From: Deltaproteobacteria bacterium
GTDB lineage: Bacteria; Myxococcota; Myxococcia; Myxococcales; SZAS-1
Reading direction: 5' to 3'
Assembly: GCA_018266075.1 (NCBI GenBank)
Contig: JAFEBB010000001.1
Coordinates: forward strand, 124,001-188,000
DNA: 64,000 bases
The translations under genes were made by a program, and so were the position numbers. The notes below the pieces were generated by a model that saw only the letters and a list, made by a program, of their open reading frames with translations, ran no database searches and was not told where the DNA came from. Shown in pieces: positions 9,929-18,666 of the stretch; the stretch's first letter is position 1; each line of letters opens with the position of its first letter.

Positions 9929-10213
9929 TCAGCTGCTCCGCGCGCGCCGTGTCCTTCTCTGCTTCGTCGCAGCGCGAGAGTTCAGATTCGCTTGCGCGCG
10001 AAGCATGTGGCCATCGGGCTCCAGGCGAATCCCCACAATCACTACGTGATTGCGATCTGCGCAGGCTTGCGCAGCGTGGCGGAAGTGATCATCGATGGCG
10101 AGGCCTTCGGTGAACTTGGCGATCGCGTCCTCGAAGCGGCGCTCCTCGATGGCGGCCACGCCGTCGGCGTAGAGCTGCTGCAGCTTCTGGAACGCGCCAG
10201 GCAGGGTATGCAT
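9929..10213 (-). CDS. Small TPR-like protein
   Basis: 94 residues. LYADGVAAIEERRFEDAIAKF reads as a single TPR motif and the basic C-terminus (TKQRRTRRARSS) could bind nucleic acid. The ATG at 10213 has no clear ribosome site. An ATG at 10333 with GGAG upstream would add 40 residues of poor coding quality. Coding is supported by the TPR pattern and position-3 GC, not by a recognised family. It diverges from the M3 peptidase gene. Confidence 0.45.
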   Translation of the reverse strand: MHTLPGAFQKLQQLYADGVAAIEERRFEDAIAKFTEGLAIDDHFRHAAQACADRNHVVIVGIRLEPDGHMLRAQANLNSRAATKQRRTRRARSS

Positions 10214-10360
10214 CGGTCGGTCGGAAATAGGCTGCCTGTGGATTGCGACACGACGATAGATCGGTCGCGCAGCGATCTGTGCAAACCGTCTCACTCGCGC
10301 GATCGCCGTACGTGGGTCCGCAGCCGCTGACATAGACTCCGCGCGCCCGAGGAGCCTCCC

Positions 10361-12310
10361 ATGCCCGCGCCCCGCCCCGCCGCTGCCCCGCTCGTCACCG
10401 GTTCGCCGAAGCAGTTCACCCAAACCTCCGACGACGCGCTCGCTGCCGCGCGCGCCGCCGTCGCCAAGCTGCGTGGCCACCAGGCCGGCACTCGCCCCAC
10501 CGAGGTGCTCGCCACCTACGACGACGCCATGGCCCAGCTCTCCGACGCCGGCTCGCGGGCGAGCGTGGTGAAGAACGCGCACCCCGACGCCGCGATGCGC
10601 GAGGCCGCCGAGAAGAGCGAGCAGCAGATCGAAGCGCTGGTGACGGACATCGCGCTCGATCGCGGCGTGTACGACGCGCTCGTGGCGCTCGACGTCGGGA
10701 AGGAGGACGCCATCACCCAGCGCTGGGTGAAGCACACCCTGCGCGACTTCCGCCGCGCCGGCGTGGACCGCGACGAGCCCACGCGCGCCAAGGTGAAGGC
10801 GCTCAACGAGGAGCTGGTGCGCATTGGCCAGGAGTTCGCGCGCAACATCCGCGAGGACGTGCGCTCCGTGGAGCTCTCGCCCAACGAGCTCGAGGGCCTG
10901 CCCGAGGACTACGTCGCGGCGCACAAGCCGGGTGTTAACGGAAAGGTGAAGATCACCACCGACTACCCGGACCTGATTCCGTTCATGACCTACGCGCGCA
11001 GCGCCCGCGCCCGCGAGGCTCTCTGGCGCGTGAACCGGCAGCGCGCGTTCCCCAAGAACGTGGAGGTGCTCAACGCACTCCTCGCCAAGCGGCACGAGCT
11101 GGCCACGCTGCTCGGGTATCCGAGCTGGGCGGCGTACGTCACCGAAGACAAGATGATCAAGACCGCGGACAAGGCGCGCGAGTTCGTGGAGAAGGTCGCC
11201 GCGGGATCCAAGGCGCGCTCGCAGCGCGACTACGACAAGCTCCTGGAGCGCAAGCGCCGCGACGAGCCCGGTGCGCCGCGCGTCGACCCGTGGGACCAGG
11301 GCTACCTCGAGGACCGCATCCGCGCCGAGCAGTACGCGTTCGACTCGCAGGCCGTGCGGCCCTACTTCGAGTACACGCGGGTGCAGCAGGGCGTGCTCGA
11401 CACCACGGCAAAGATGTTCGGCATCACCTACCGGCGCGTCACGGACTCGCCGGTGTGGCACCCCGACGTAGAGGTCTTCGATGTCCTCGAGGGCGACGCG
11501 GTGCTCGGCAGAATCTACTTGGACATGCACCCGCGAGAGGACAAGTACAAGCACGCGGCGCAGTTCACGCTCGCCTCGGGTCAGCGCGGCAAGCGGCTCC
11601 CCGAGGGCGTGCTGATGTGCAACTTCCCGCGACCCGGCGGCGCGTCGCCGGCGCTGATGCAGCACGACGACGTGCAGACCTTCTTCCACGAGTTCGGCCA
11701 CCTCCTGCACCACGTGCTCGGCGGCCACACCACCTGGGCCAGCCAGGCCGGCGTGCGCACCGAGTGGGATTTCGTGGAGGCGCCGTCGCAGATGCTCGAG
11801 GAGTGGAGCTGGGCACCCGAGTCGCTGCAGCCATTCGCCAAGCACATCGACACGGGCGCGCCGCTGCCCACCGAGATGATCCAGCGCATGAAGGCCGCCG
11901 AGGAGTTCGGCAAGGGGCTCTGGGTGCGCCAGCAGATGTTCTACGCGGCGCTCTCGCTGCGGCTCTACGACCGCGACCCCAAGGGCGTGGACCCGGTGAA
12001 GGTCGTGGAGGAATTGCAGGGCGCGTACACGCCGTTCCCGTACGTGAAGGACACCTACTTCCACCTCGCGTTCGGCCACCTCGATGGCTACTCCGCCATC
12101 TACTACACGTACATGTGGAGCCTGGTGATCGCGAAGGACCTGTTCACGGTCTTCAAGCAGAAGGGGCTGATGAACCCCGAGCCGGCGAAGCGCTACCGGC
12201 GCGCGGTGCTCGAGCCCGGCGGCTCCAACGATGCGGCGCTGCTGGTGAAGGACTTCCTCGGCCGCGAGTATTCGTTCGACGCCTACGAGACGTGGCTCAA
12301 CGCGGGCTGA
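10361..12310 (+). CDS. M3 family zinc oligopeptidase
   Basis: 649 residues, the normal size for thimet-type oligopeptidases, which degrade peptides of roughly 5-20 residues in the cytoplasm. The zinc motif HEFGHLLHH has its first His at about residue 443, and the third ligand region is EAPSQMLEEW about 28 residues later. The C-terminal helical bowl includes AFGHLDGYSAIYYTYMWS. The first 20 residues are Pro/Ala-rich (PAPRPAAAP) but lack a hydrophobic core, so export is not evident. GGAG lies at 10351. Confidence 0.9.
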   Translation: MPAPRPAAAPLVTGSPKQFTQTSDDALAAARAAVAKLRGHQAGTRPTEVLATYDDAMAQLSDAGSRASVVKNAHPDAAMREAAEKSEQQIEALVTDIALDRGVYDALVALDVGKEDAITQRWVKHTLRDFRRAGVDRDEPTRAKVKALNEELVRIGQEFARNIREDVRSVELSPNELEGLPEDYVAAHKPGVNGKVKITTDYPDLIPFMTYARSARAREALWRVNRQRAFPKNVEVLNALLAKRHELATLLGYPSWAAYVTEDKMIKTADKAREFVEKVAAGSKARSQRDYDKLLERKRRDEPGAPRVDPWDQGYLEDRIRAEQYAFDSQAVRPYFEYTRVQQGVLDTTAKMFGITYRRVTDSPVWHPDVEVFDVLEGDAVLGRIYLDMHPREDKYKHAAQFTLASGQRGKRLPEGVLMCNFPRPGGASPALMQHDDVQTFFHEFGHLLHHVLGGHTTWASQAGVRTEWDFVEAPSQMLEEWSWAPESLQPFAKHIDTGAPLPTEMIQRMKAAEEFGKGLWVRQQMFYAALSLRLYDRDPKGVDPVKVVEELQGAYTPFPYVKDTYFHLAFGHLDGYSAIYYTYMWSLVIAKDLFTVFKQKGLMNPEPAKRYRRAVLEPGGSNDAALLVKDFLGREYSFDAYETWLNAG

Positions 12311-12322
12311 CCCGCGCACGGA

Positions 12323-12343
12323 GGGCCCACACCACGCGGGCCC
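12323..12343. terminator. Hairpin between convergent genes
   Basis: GGGCCC (12323-12328) and GGGCCC (12338-12343) form a 6-bp stem with a 9-base loop in the 49-base gap between the converging M3 peptidase and lipoprotein genes. There is no T-tract, so termination is inferred from position only. Confidence 0.35.
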
Positions 12344-12359
12344 CCCGCCTCGCCTCGGC

Positions 12360-13061
12360 TCAGCAGCTCCCGAACGCCAGGCACGCGCCGGTGCCGTTTC
12401 CGATCGGGCAGCAGCTGTAGGAGGCGTTGTCCTGGCTCTCGTACTGATCGCACGAGAAGGTATCGCTCGAGTCGCAGGCGTGCGCGCACAAGCCCTGCGC
12501 GTCGCCCGGGTTGTGCACCACGCAGATCAGCCCGCTCCCACAAGCAAAGTCGGGCTCCACGCAGGGCTGACCCACGCCCGGCCCGCCGCTGGTGCCACCA
12601 ATTCCGCCACTGGTGCTGGTGGAGCTGTTGCCGCCCGTGGTGCTCCCCGTGCCCGTGGTGCCGGTGCCTTGGCCGCTCCAGCCGTTGTCGTTGCTGCAGG
12701 CGTCATTGCAGGCGACTGCGCCGGTGGCGCACACGCCGTTGTTGCAGCCCGTGTAGTTCACGATTGCGCCGTCGTTGCACGCGCAAGGCACGTTCGGACA
12801 GTCGCTGCCCGACTGACACGCGGTGCCGGTGGTGCTCCCGTTAGACGTAGACGTGGAAGTGGACGTGCTTGTGCTCGTGGCGCCCTGGGTGGTGCTCGCC
12901 GATGTGCCAGATCCGTTGCCGCTGCCCTGCGACGTCCCGGTGCTGTGCGTCCCGCTGCCGCCCGAGGTGGCGCTCGTGGTCGTGGAGGTGGACGTTCCGC
13001 CGCTCCCGCCGCCGCACGCCGCCATGGCCAACACCGCAAGAATCAAGATTCGCTTCGACAT
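12360..13061 (-). CDS. Cys-rich lipoprotein with Ser/Thr/Gly linkers
   Basis: 233 residues. The signal peptide ends in a lipobox (MAAC). A Ser/Thr/Gly linker spans about 20-83, a first Cys block follows (CQSGSDCPNVPCACNDG and later pairs), then a second Ser/Gly linker (about 130-160) and a second Cys block ending CCPIGNGTGACLAFGSC. The layout, two small disulfide domains on flexible stalks, matches surface lipoproteins of Myxococcota. The function is unknown. The start region lies inside a set of competing hairpins (13064-13112). Confidence 0.75.
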   Translation of the reverse strand: MSKRILILAVLAMAACGGGSGGTSTSTTTSATSGGSGTHSTGTSQGSGNGSGTSASTTQGATSTSTSTSTSTSNGSTTGTACQSGSDCPNVPCACNDGAIVNYTGCNNGVCATGAVACNDACSNDNGWSGQGTGTTGTGSTTGGNSSTSTSGGIGGTSGGPGVGQPCVEPDFACGSGLICVVHNPGDAQGLCAHACDSSDTFSCDQYESQDNASYSCCPIGNGTGACLAFGSC

Positions 13062-13063
13062 GG

Positions 13064-13112
13064 TTCACCCGTTTGGTGAAGGCGGCCGGAATGGCGGCCT
13101 TTGCTTCACCAA
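13064..13112 (-). promoter_or_regulatory. Mutually exclusive hairpins over a ribosome site
   Basis: Reading the minus strand, segment 1 TTGGTGAA (13112-13105), segment 2 TTCACCAA (13080-13073) and segment 3 GGTGAA (13069-13064) precede the ATG at 13061. Segment 2 can pair with segment 1 (8 bp, plus inner GGCCG/CGGCC) or with segment 3 (6 bp), and segment 3 contains the likely ribosome site. The two structures cannot coexist. An operator made of the same inverted repeats is an alternative reading. Confidence 0.4.
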
Positions 13113-13183
13113 CCCGACGGGCGCGGGCTTCGCGCAAGATTTCGCGCGTGACGGCGGTCACATGGCGATGCGGCCGCCGAGGT

Positions 13184-13564
13184 TCAGATTGCGAGGAGAG
13201 CATCGAGCCCCGCCACCGCAGCGGGAAGAAGATCGCGGAAGTCGCCCTCCCATCGGCGTTCGACCTCGGCACGCAGCGCCGCCTTCGCGCGCGCAAGCAT
13301 CTCTTCCGACGCGTACAGCGCCTTGCGATCGACGGGCGGCCCCGCCTCCTCGAAGAGGGGATCGCGAAATATTCCTCGGACCTTCGGCATCAGCTTCGCG
13401 AACGCCGCTTCGGACCTCGCGCGACTCGGCGAGTAGAGCTCTACGCGCTTACCTACGCGGCGACGAATCAGTTCAACGATTCGCAAGAAGCCTTCGACCA
13501 AGCCGAGAGTGAAATCGAGACCGCCGCGCGCGAGGCAATTGCCTGGACCGCGAAGCGATTGCAA
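13184..13564 (-). CDS. Hypothetical small protein
   Basis: 126 residues from a TTG at 13564; the true start may be internal because no ribosome site is visible. The C-terminal two thirds has high GC at codon position 3 and a believable helical sequence (MLARAKAALRAEVERRWEG, DLLPAAVAGLDALLAI). No family is recognised. A competing plus-strand frame exists over the same bases; the minus frame is preferred on codon use. It ends upstream of the Cys-rich lipoprotein start. Confidence 0.4.
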   Translation of the reverse strand: MQSLRGPGNCLARGGLDFTLGLVEGFLRIVELIRRRVGKRVELYSPSRARSEAAFAKLMPKVRGIFRDPLFEEAGPPVDRKALYASEEMLARAKAALRAEVERRWEGDFRDLLPAAVAGLDALLAI

Positions 13565-13640
13565 GAGCCTACGGATTTGGTGATGCGGGCATTGAAGAGC
13601 TGACCGGGACGCTTCGCGGCGAAGCCCGGGATGGCTCGAG

Positions 13641-13845
13641 GTTCGGTTTGAGCCTCTCGACCTCTGCTGTGAACCTCCGACCTTCGTTTGAACGTCTCGA
13701 CCTCCATTCGGAACCTCCGAACCTCGGTTTGAACCTCCGACCTTCGTTTTGAAGCTCCCGGACCTTCGTCTTGAACCGCCGAACCTGGTTTGGACCTCTC
13801 GACGTTCGGTTGGAACCTCCGTGGTTCGTTCCCGAACTCCCGACG
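13641..13845. repeat. Ten degenerate tandem repeats of 18-22 bp
   Basis: Ten successive units follow the pattern TTCGTTTGAACCTCCGACC with changes. Units begin near 13641, 13663, 13683, 13703, 13724, 13743, 13765, 13786, 13804 and 13825. The cores GAACCTCCGA and CCTCTCGACC recur. They fill most of the 350-base gap between the hypothetical gene (13564) and the small lipoprotein (13915). No gene was seen in this stretch. Confidence 0.7.
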
Positions 13846-13914
13846 GAGTGCGTTTCGGGCCACGACGGTGGCCTCCACTCGCGCCCGCTCGGCGGAAGTG
13901 GCTACACTGTTCCC

Positions 13915-14028
13915 ATGCAGATCGCCGTGAAGGTCCTCGCGCTTGCGCTCGCCCTGGTCCTCGGACTGGGCGCTTGTGGCAAGCTCCCGCGCATGGATCA
14001 CGCCGCGCAGTCGTCCAGCCAGCGTTAA
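13915..14028 (+). CDS. Very small lipoprotein
   Basis: 37 residues. MQIAVKVLALALAL then GLGACGKLPRMD gives a complete signal peptide with lipobox LGAC at Cys 24, leaving a mature peptide of only about 14 residues (CGKLPRMDHAAQ...). Entericidin-like or toxin-like small lipoproteins have this form, but no family match can be claimed. There is no strong ribosome site. It converges with and overlaps the HAD gene end by four bases. Confidence 0.5.
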   Translation: MQIAVKVLALALALVLGLGACGKLPRMDHAAQSSSQR

Positions 14029-14681
14029 CCGAAAAGTAACGTCGTCAGCTCCGCGGGCAGCTCGCGGAAGTCGCGGGCGGTCCACCTCGCGCCCGCCTCG
14101 CGGAGGAGCTCCGCAGGTGTGGTGCTCAAGATTCCGGCGACGCGCATTCCCGCCGCGTGCGCGGAGGCCACGCCGTTGACCGCGTCCTCGAAGGCCACGC
14201 ACTCGCCGGGCGCGACGCCGCTGCGCTCAGCCGCCGCGAGGAAGATGTCGGGCGATGGCTTTCCGCGGAGCCCCTCGCCGCCCACCACCGCCGCGAAGCG
14301 CGCGTTCCAACCCAGTCCCTCGACGACCATCGTCCGATTGGCCGCTGGCGCCGCGCTGGCGATGGCGAGCTTGAGGCCCTTCGACGCGAGCTTGTCCATG
14401 AGCTCGACCGCGCCGGCCATCGGCGCGAGGTGCGGACGGTAGAGCTCGCGGTAGGCGGCCTCCTTCTCCTCGGCGAGCGCGTGCAACTCGTCGGGCGGAA
14501 CGACGCGTCCGAGCAAGCGCGGGAAGATCTCCTCGTTCTTGCGGCCGGCGAAGTCGCGCTCGAACTGCTCCGCGGTGATGGCATGCCCGAGCTTCTCGCC
14601 GATGGCCTGCCAGGCGCGCAGGTGGAACGCCATGTTGTCGACGAGCGTGCCGTCGAGGTCGAAGATCGCCGCGCGAATCAC
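14025..14681 (-). CDS. HAD-superfamily phosphatase / beta-phosphoglucomutase-like
   Basis: 218 residues. FDLDGTLVDN is motif I with the nucleophile Asp, IASAAPAANR is motif II, GKPSPDIF holds the motif III Lys and FEDAVNGVASAHAAGM is motif IV. A helical cap sits between motifs I and II, as in subfamily IA enzymes such as phosphoglycolate phosphatase and beta-phosphoglucomutase. The substrate is not predictable. The GTG start overlaps the stop of the ParB-like gene (GTGA), so the two are coupled. Confidence 0.85.
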   Translation of the reverse strand: MIRAAIFDLDGTLVDNMAFHLRAWQAIGEKLGHAITAEQFERDFAGRKNEEIFPRLLGRVVPPDELHALAEEKEAAYRELYRPHLAPMAGAVELMDKLASKGLKLAIASAAPAANRTMVVEGLGWNARFAAVVGGEGLRGKPSPDIFLAAAERSGVAPGECVAFEDAVNGVASAHAAGMRVAGILSTTPAELLREAGARWTARDFRELPAELTTLLFG

Positions 14682-15664
14682 TCCTCGTCGCCTCCGCCGC
14701 CGCCGTAGCCGCCTGCGCGCGCCACGTCTTCCTTCTTCACCTTCTCGAGGTCCATCTTGAGGAGCGAGGCCTTCATCTTCTCCATCGTGGGCTCGAACTC
14801 GAAGTAAGGCGCCTTCGCGAAGCGAATCGGGTTGGTGCGCGCCACGATGAAGTTCTTGATGTACGGCGAGTCGAAGCCCTTGGCCTTCAGCGCCGCCACA
14901 CGCTCGACGACGAGATCGTCGATGGCGAGGATGGTGTCCGCGCGCGCTTCGCGGGCGGGGAGCGCGTCCTTGAACGGCTCGTCCATGAACTTCTCGCAGC
15001 GCTTCACCAGGCTCTGGTAGGCGCCGCCGGAGAACCGCGGGCGCTTCTCGTAGCAGGCGCCGAGCGTCACGAAGACGGGCTCCTCGAGCATGGCCGCGGC
15101 GTCGCTCTCCTTGCGATTCGGATCCGACGCGGTCAGCCCGCGCACCATGCGGATCACCTCGAGGGAGCGCTCCTTGAGGTTGTGCGCCTTCTCCGTGTTC
15201 AGGGCGAGGATCTGGTACGCGACCTCGGGCTCGGGAACGACCAGCGCGATGATGCTCTTCCCGCCCAGCGCCTTGATGGTCGCGAGCCGGTGGTTTCCGT
15301 TGGGCGTCCAGTAGGTGCCGTCGTGGCGCACGGCGATGATGGGATCGAGGTAGCGATCGAGCTTGCCCATGGCCACGGTGAGCTTCTTCACGTGCGCGTC
15401 GGAGAGATCGCGCTGGTACGGCGTGGGCGCGACCTTCTCGATGGGCAGCGCCGCGAGCACCAGATCGTGTGCGCCGAGCGGGTCGCGATAGCGCGCGAGC
15501 ACCGCGCCGCCGTCCGACGCCACGTGCGCGGCGAGCGCTTCCGACTGGGCGCCCGGCTTCGACACTTCGTCCGGCGTGAGGCCGCGACTTCCGGGAGCGG
15601 CCTTGGGCTTGCGCGGGGCGCGGGGCTTCTTGGGGGCGGTGGACGCGGCCTTCTTGGCGGGCAT
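14678..15664 (-). CDS. ParB/Srx-fold domain protein
   Basis: 328 residues. The first 25 residues are Lys/Pro/Ala-rich (MPAKKAASTAPKKPRAPRK), suggesting DNA binding. Residues about 78-145 form a ParB N-terminal (CTP/nuclease-like) domain: TPYQRDLSDAHVKKL, then PNGNHRLATIKALGG in place of the usual GERR/NGHHR motif. The C-terminal half is helical and ends in Gly/Asp/Glu. It lacks the usual ParB helix-turn-helix and has no parA neighbour, so it is not the chromosome partition ParB. Its 3' end is coupled to the HAD phosphatase gene. Confidence 0.75.
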   Translation of the reverse strand: MPAKKAASTAPKKPRAPRKPKAAPGSRGLTPDEVSKPGAQSEALAAHVASDGGAVLARYRDPLGAHDLVLAALPIEKVAPTPYQRDLSDAHVKKLTVAMGKLDRYLDPIIAVRHDGTYWTPNGNHRLATIKALGGKSIIALVVPEPEVAYQILALNTEKAHNLKERSLEVIRMVRGLTASDPNRKESDAAAMLEEPVFVTLGACYEKRPRFSGGAYQSLVKRCEKFMDEPFKDALPAREARADTILAIDDLVVERVAALKAKGFDSPYIKNFIVARTNPIRFAKAPYFEFEPTMEKMKASLLKMDLEKVKKEDVARAGGYGGGGGDEE

Positions 15665-15751
15665 GGCTTCCTCGCTCGAGAGACCCGCTTCCTAACATGC
15701 TCGCGCTCGCCCGGCCTGCGAACTCGAACTCGGGGTAACCTGCGCCGGCCG

Positions 15752-17449
15752 ATGACCGCTCGCCTCCCCAGGTGGCTGGACGCGCTCCTCGTGGCCGCGC
15801 TCGCCGCGCTGGCCTCGGCGAACACGCTCCACAACCAGCCCGTGCTCGACGACGGCTGGGTGATCTTCGAGAACCCGCTCATCAAGAGCCTGGCCAACGT
15901 GCCGCGGCTGTTTCGCGAGCCGTACAACGTAGCCGGCGCGAGCACCGTGGGCGGGCTCTATCGGCCGTTCACGTCGCTGACCTACGCGCTCAACCACGCG
16001 GTCGGCGGCGACAACGTCGTGGGTTACCATTTGGTTAATGCCGCGCTGCACGTGCTCGCGGCGCTGCTCGTGTTGCTGCTGGCGGGAAAGCTCGCGTCGG
16101 CGGCCCTTCCCGATCACGCTCGGCCGATCGCATTCGTGGCAGCGGTGCTGTTCGCGGTGCATCCGGCGCACGTCGAGGCCGTGACCGGAATGGTCGGGCG
16201 CGCGGACGAGCTCGCGGGGCTGTTCGCGCTGGCGGCGCTGAACCTGGTCATCGGCGCTCAGAGGTGGTGGCGGCTGGCGCTCGCGTTCATCTGCGCCGCG
16301 CTGGGGGTGCTCTCGAAAGAGAGCGCCGCGACGGTGATGCTGCTTCTGCCGCTCATCGCCTGGCTGCTGCCGTCGGCCCTGCCCCGACGCCAAGCGGCGT
16401 TCGGGTTCGCGGCGGTTGCGGTCGGCGTGCTCGTCTATCCGGTGCTGCGCCTCGCCGGTCCGGGTGGGTTGAGCGTTCCGGCGACGTCGCAGTGGTTCAA
16501 TGGCCAGACGCACGCGACGGTGTTTCTCACCATGACCCGCGCGCTCGCGGAGTACTTCCGCGTGCTCGCCTGGCCGCACCCGCTCGGCGTCGACTTCTTC
16601 TATTCGCAGCAGATTCCCTTCACGCACGAGCTCGGCGGTCCGTCCGTGATGGCGACGCTCGTCTGGCTCGGCTTGATCGCGCTCGCGCTCGGGATGGGAA
16701 AGCGCGCGCCGCTCGTGTCGCTCGGCATTCTCTGGGTGTTCGCGGCGCTGGCGACAGTGCTGAACATCATCCCCATCGGCACCCTCATGGCGGAGCGGCT
16801 CTTGTACTTGCCGTCGGTGGGCTTTTGTTTGGCTGCGTCGGCGGCGCTCGTGCGCTCGTTGCCGAAGCGCGCGCTCATGCCTGCGCTCGTGTCCGTGACG
16901 GTTCTTCTCCTCGCGCTCACCTGGCAGCGCAACGCCGAGTGGCACGACGCGACGACACTCTGGGAAGCCGAGCTGCAGAAAGAGCCCAACGACGTCACGG
17001 TGAACAACAACCTCGCCGTGGAGTACGTGGCCCGCGGCGACTACGCGCGCGCACGCGAGCGACTCCTGGTCGCGCTGCAGACGATGCCCAGCTACTGGCG
17101 CGCGTGGGTGAACCTCGGCAACGCGCAGCACCACCTCGGCGACGATTCGGGCGCGCTCGTCTCGTTCGCGCACGCGCGCGAGCTCGCGCCCGCGTCGCCG
17201 AGCCCGGACATGTTCGAGGGCATGATGCAGCTCGATCGCCACGAGATCCTCTCGGCCACGATCGCGCTCGCCCGCGCGGTGCAGAAGGGGCCGATGGACG
17301 CGCAGAGCCACGCGCAGTACGGCCGCGCGTTGATGCAAGCGGGTCGCAATTCCGAGGCAGTCGCCGAGCTGACGCGCGCGCTGGAGCTCGATCCGGACAT
17401 GGCCTGGGTGCGCGCGCTGCGCGATCAGGCACGTGGGACTGCACCCTAG
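15752..17449 (+). CDS. TMTC-like membrane glycosyltransferase with C-terminal TPRs
   Basis: 565 residues. After a first membrane helix comes the GT-C motif DDGWVIFENPLIKS, then LYRPFTSLTYALNHAVGG and HPAHVEAVTGMVGRADELAG, the signature of TMTC/DUF1736 proteins, which transfer mannose or other sugars from lipid carriers to proteins outside the cytoplasm. About ten hydrophobic segments follow, and residues about 410-560 hold at least three TPRs (NNLAVEYVARGDYARARERL, WVNLGNAQHHLGDDSGAL). Bacterial substrates are unknown. The many Ser/Thr-rich lipoproteins nearby are conceivable targets, as an inference only. Confidence 0.8.
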   Translation: MTARLPRWLDALLVAALAALASANTLHNQPVLDDGWVIFENPLIKSLANVPRLFREPYNVAGASTVGGLYRPFTSLTYALNHAVGGDNVVGYHLVNAALHVLAALLVLLLAGKLASAALPDHARPIAFVAAVLFAVHPAHVEAVTGMVGRADELAGLFALAALNLVIGAQRWWRLALAFICAALGVLSKESAATVMLLLPLIAWLLPSALPRRQAAFGFAAVAVGVLVYPVLRLAGPGGLSVPATSQWFNGQTHATVFLTMTRALAEYFRVLAWPHPLGVDFFYSQQIPFTHELGGPSVMATLVWLGLIALALGMGKRAPLVSLGILWVFAALATVLNIIPIGTLMAERLLYLPSVGFCLAASAALVRSLPKRALMPALVSVTVLLLALTWQRNAEWHDATTLWEAELQKEPNDVTVNNNLAVEYVARGDYARARERLLVALQTMPSYWRAWVNLGNAQHHLGDDSGALVSFAHARELAPASPSPDMFEGMMQLDRHEILSATIALARAVQKGPMDAQSHAQYGRALMQAGRNSEAVAELTRALELDPDMAWVRALRDQARGTAP

Positions 17450-17514
17450 CGACGCCGAATTCTTGAAGCTCCTGGGGACACGCGACACGAAGCTGAAATG
17501 GCTTCGGAGGCCGG

Positions 17515-18600
17515 ATGTCGACGTCGAGCTCACGCGAGTTGCTGATCTCGCTTTGGATGGTCGGTGCTGCCGGGTGCTTCTCGAGCTCGCGCGTGGCGAG
17601 CAACGGCAGCACTGGAACGACTTCAGCCATCACCAGCGGCGGCAACTCGGGCTCGGCCTCATCGGGCGGACCTGCATCGACGTCCGGAAGCTCGGCGAGC
17701 AGCTCCAGCTCCGGCAACGGAACGTCAAGCGGATCGGGGACGAGCAGCGGCAGCACGGGTGTGGGCAGCTCCTCCACGACCGGCGGCGCGTGTCTGAGCG
17801 ACGGTCAAGTGTGCCACCTCGGCGATGCCTGCTGCTCCGGTGAGGTTTGTGGCCCCATCGGCGAGGTCTTCACCAGATGCTGCGTCGACTTCGGGCAGAG
17901 CTGCAGCGGCAACAATTGTTGCTACCCGAGCGAATGCGTGAACGGCACCTGTGTCGCGCCAACCTGGCCCGACGGCGGCGACCTCGACCTGGCGTGTGCG
18001 CCGACGCTCCCGTGCATCGCGCCCTCAGTCTGCGTCCAGTACAACGGCATCGACTCCTCGGCGTTCTTGTGCCGCACACCGGATGGTGGCGCCTGCAGCT
18101 CCACGAACGACGACTGCACGGGAGCATTCAATGCAGCGCGCACGACGTGCTGCGCGAGCGGCCCGTGCACGGACGGTACGTGCTCCTGCATCGCGGACGC
18201 CGCGAACTGCGTTCCTGGCGTCGAGACGTGCTGCGGCAACGAGGTCTGCGACGCCACCGCTTCCACGCCGTCCTGCTGCAGCGTTTCGGGCGCGGATTGC
18301 AGCGAAGGCCAGACCTGCTGCTCGCCGGGAAGCTGCGTGAACGGCACCTGCTCGGGCCCGCGTTGGAACGACGGCGGCGAAGTCGGCGCGGCGTGCTCGA
18401 CGGTCGCCAGCTGCGACGCGAATCTGGTCTGCCAGGACCAAGACGCGCCGGACGCTGGCACAGCGCTGGTTTGCCTCATCCAGCCCGGTTCCCCGTGCGC
18501 GCCCGCGGGTACAGTCTGCGCAAATTGGCAGGCAAGAAGTCCCGCTGGGAGCTGCTGCGCCACGGGACTCTGCAACGCCGCCACCGGCAAATGTGAATGA
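17515..18600 (+). CDS. Cys-rich lipoprotein with Ser/Thr/Gly linker
   Basis: 361 residues. The signal peptide ends GAAGC (Cys 21). A Ser/Gly/Thr linker spans about 22-90, followed by four to five disulfide-rich blocks with repeated CCSGEVC, NCCYPSECVNGTC, TCCSPGSCVNGTC and SCCATGLCNAATGKC patterns. The two ECVNGTC/SCVNGTC blocks, each followed by a W.DGG segment, are clear internal duplicates. It is probably a surface protein. GGAGG precedes the ATG. Confidence 0.75.
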   Translation: MSTSSSRELLISLWMVGAAGCFSSSRVASNGSTGTTSAITSGGNSGSASSGGPASTSGSSASSSSSGNGTSSGSGTSSGSTGVGSSSTTGGACLSDGQVCHLGDACCSGEVCGPIGEVFTRCCVDFGQSCSGNNCCYPSECVNGTCVAPTWPDGGDLDLACAPTLPCIAPSVCVQYNGIDSSAFLCRTPDGGACSSTNDDCTGAFNAARTTCCASGPCTDGTCSCIADAANCVPGVETCCGNEVCDATASTPSCCSVSGADCSEGQTCCSPGSCVNGTCSGPRWNDGGEVGAACSTVASCDANLVCQDQDAPDAGTALVCLIQPGSPCAPAGTVCANWQARSPAGSCCATGLCNAATGKCE

Positions 18601-18666
18601 AGCGCCAGTTGTGGACCATCCCACTGATTCTTCCTAAGGTGGCCGCCCTTCTCCGGGAGTGAGGGC

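Noticed and set aside
13641-13845. CRISPR array
   Set aside because: Units are 18-22 bp, diverged and abut without spacers; no cas genes are present.
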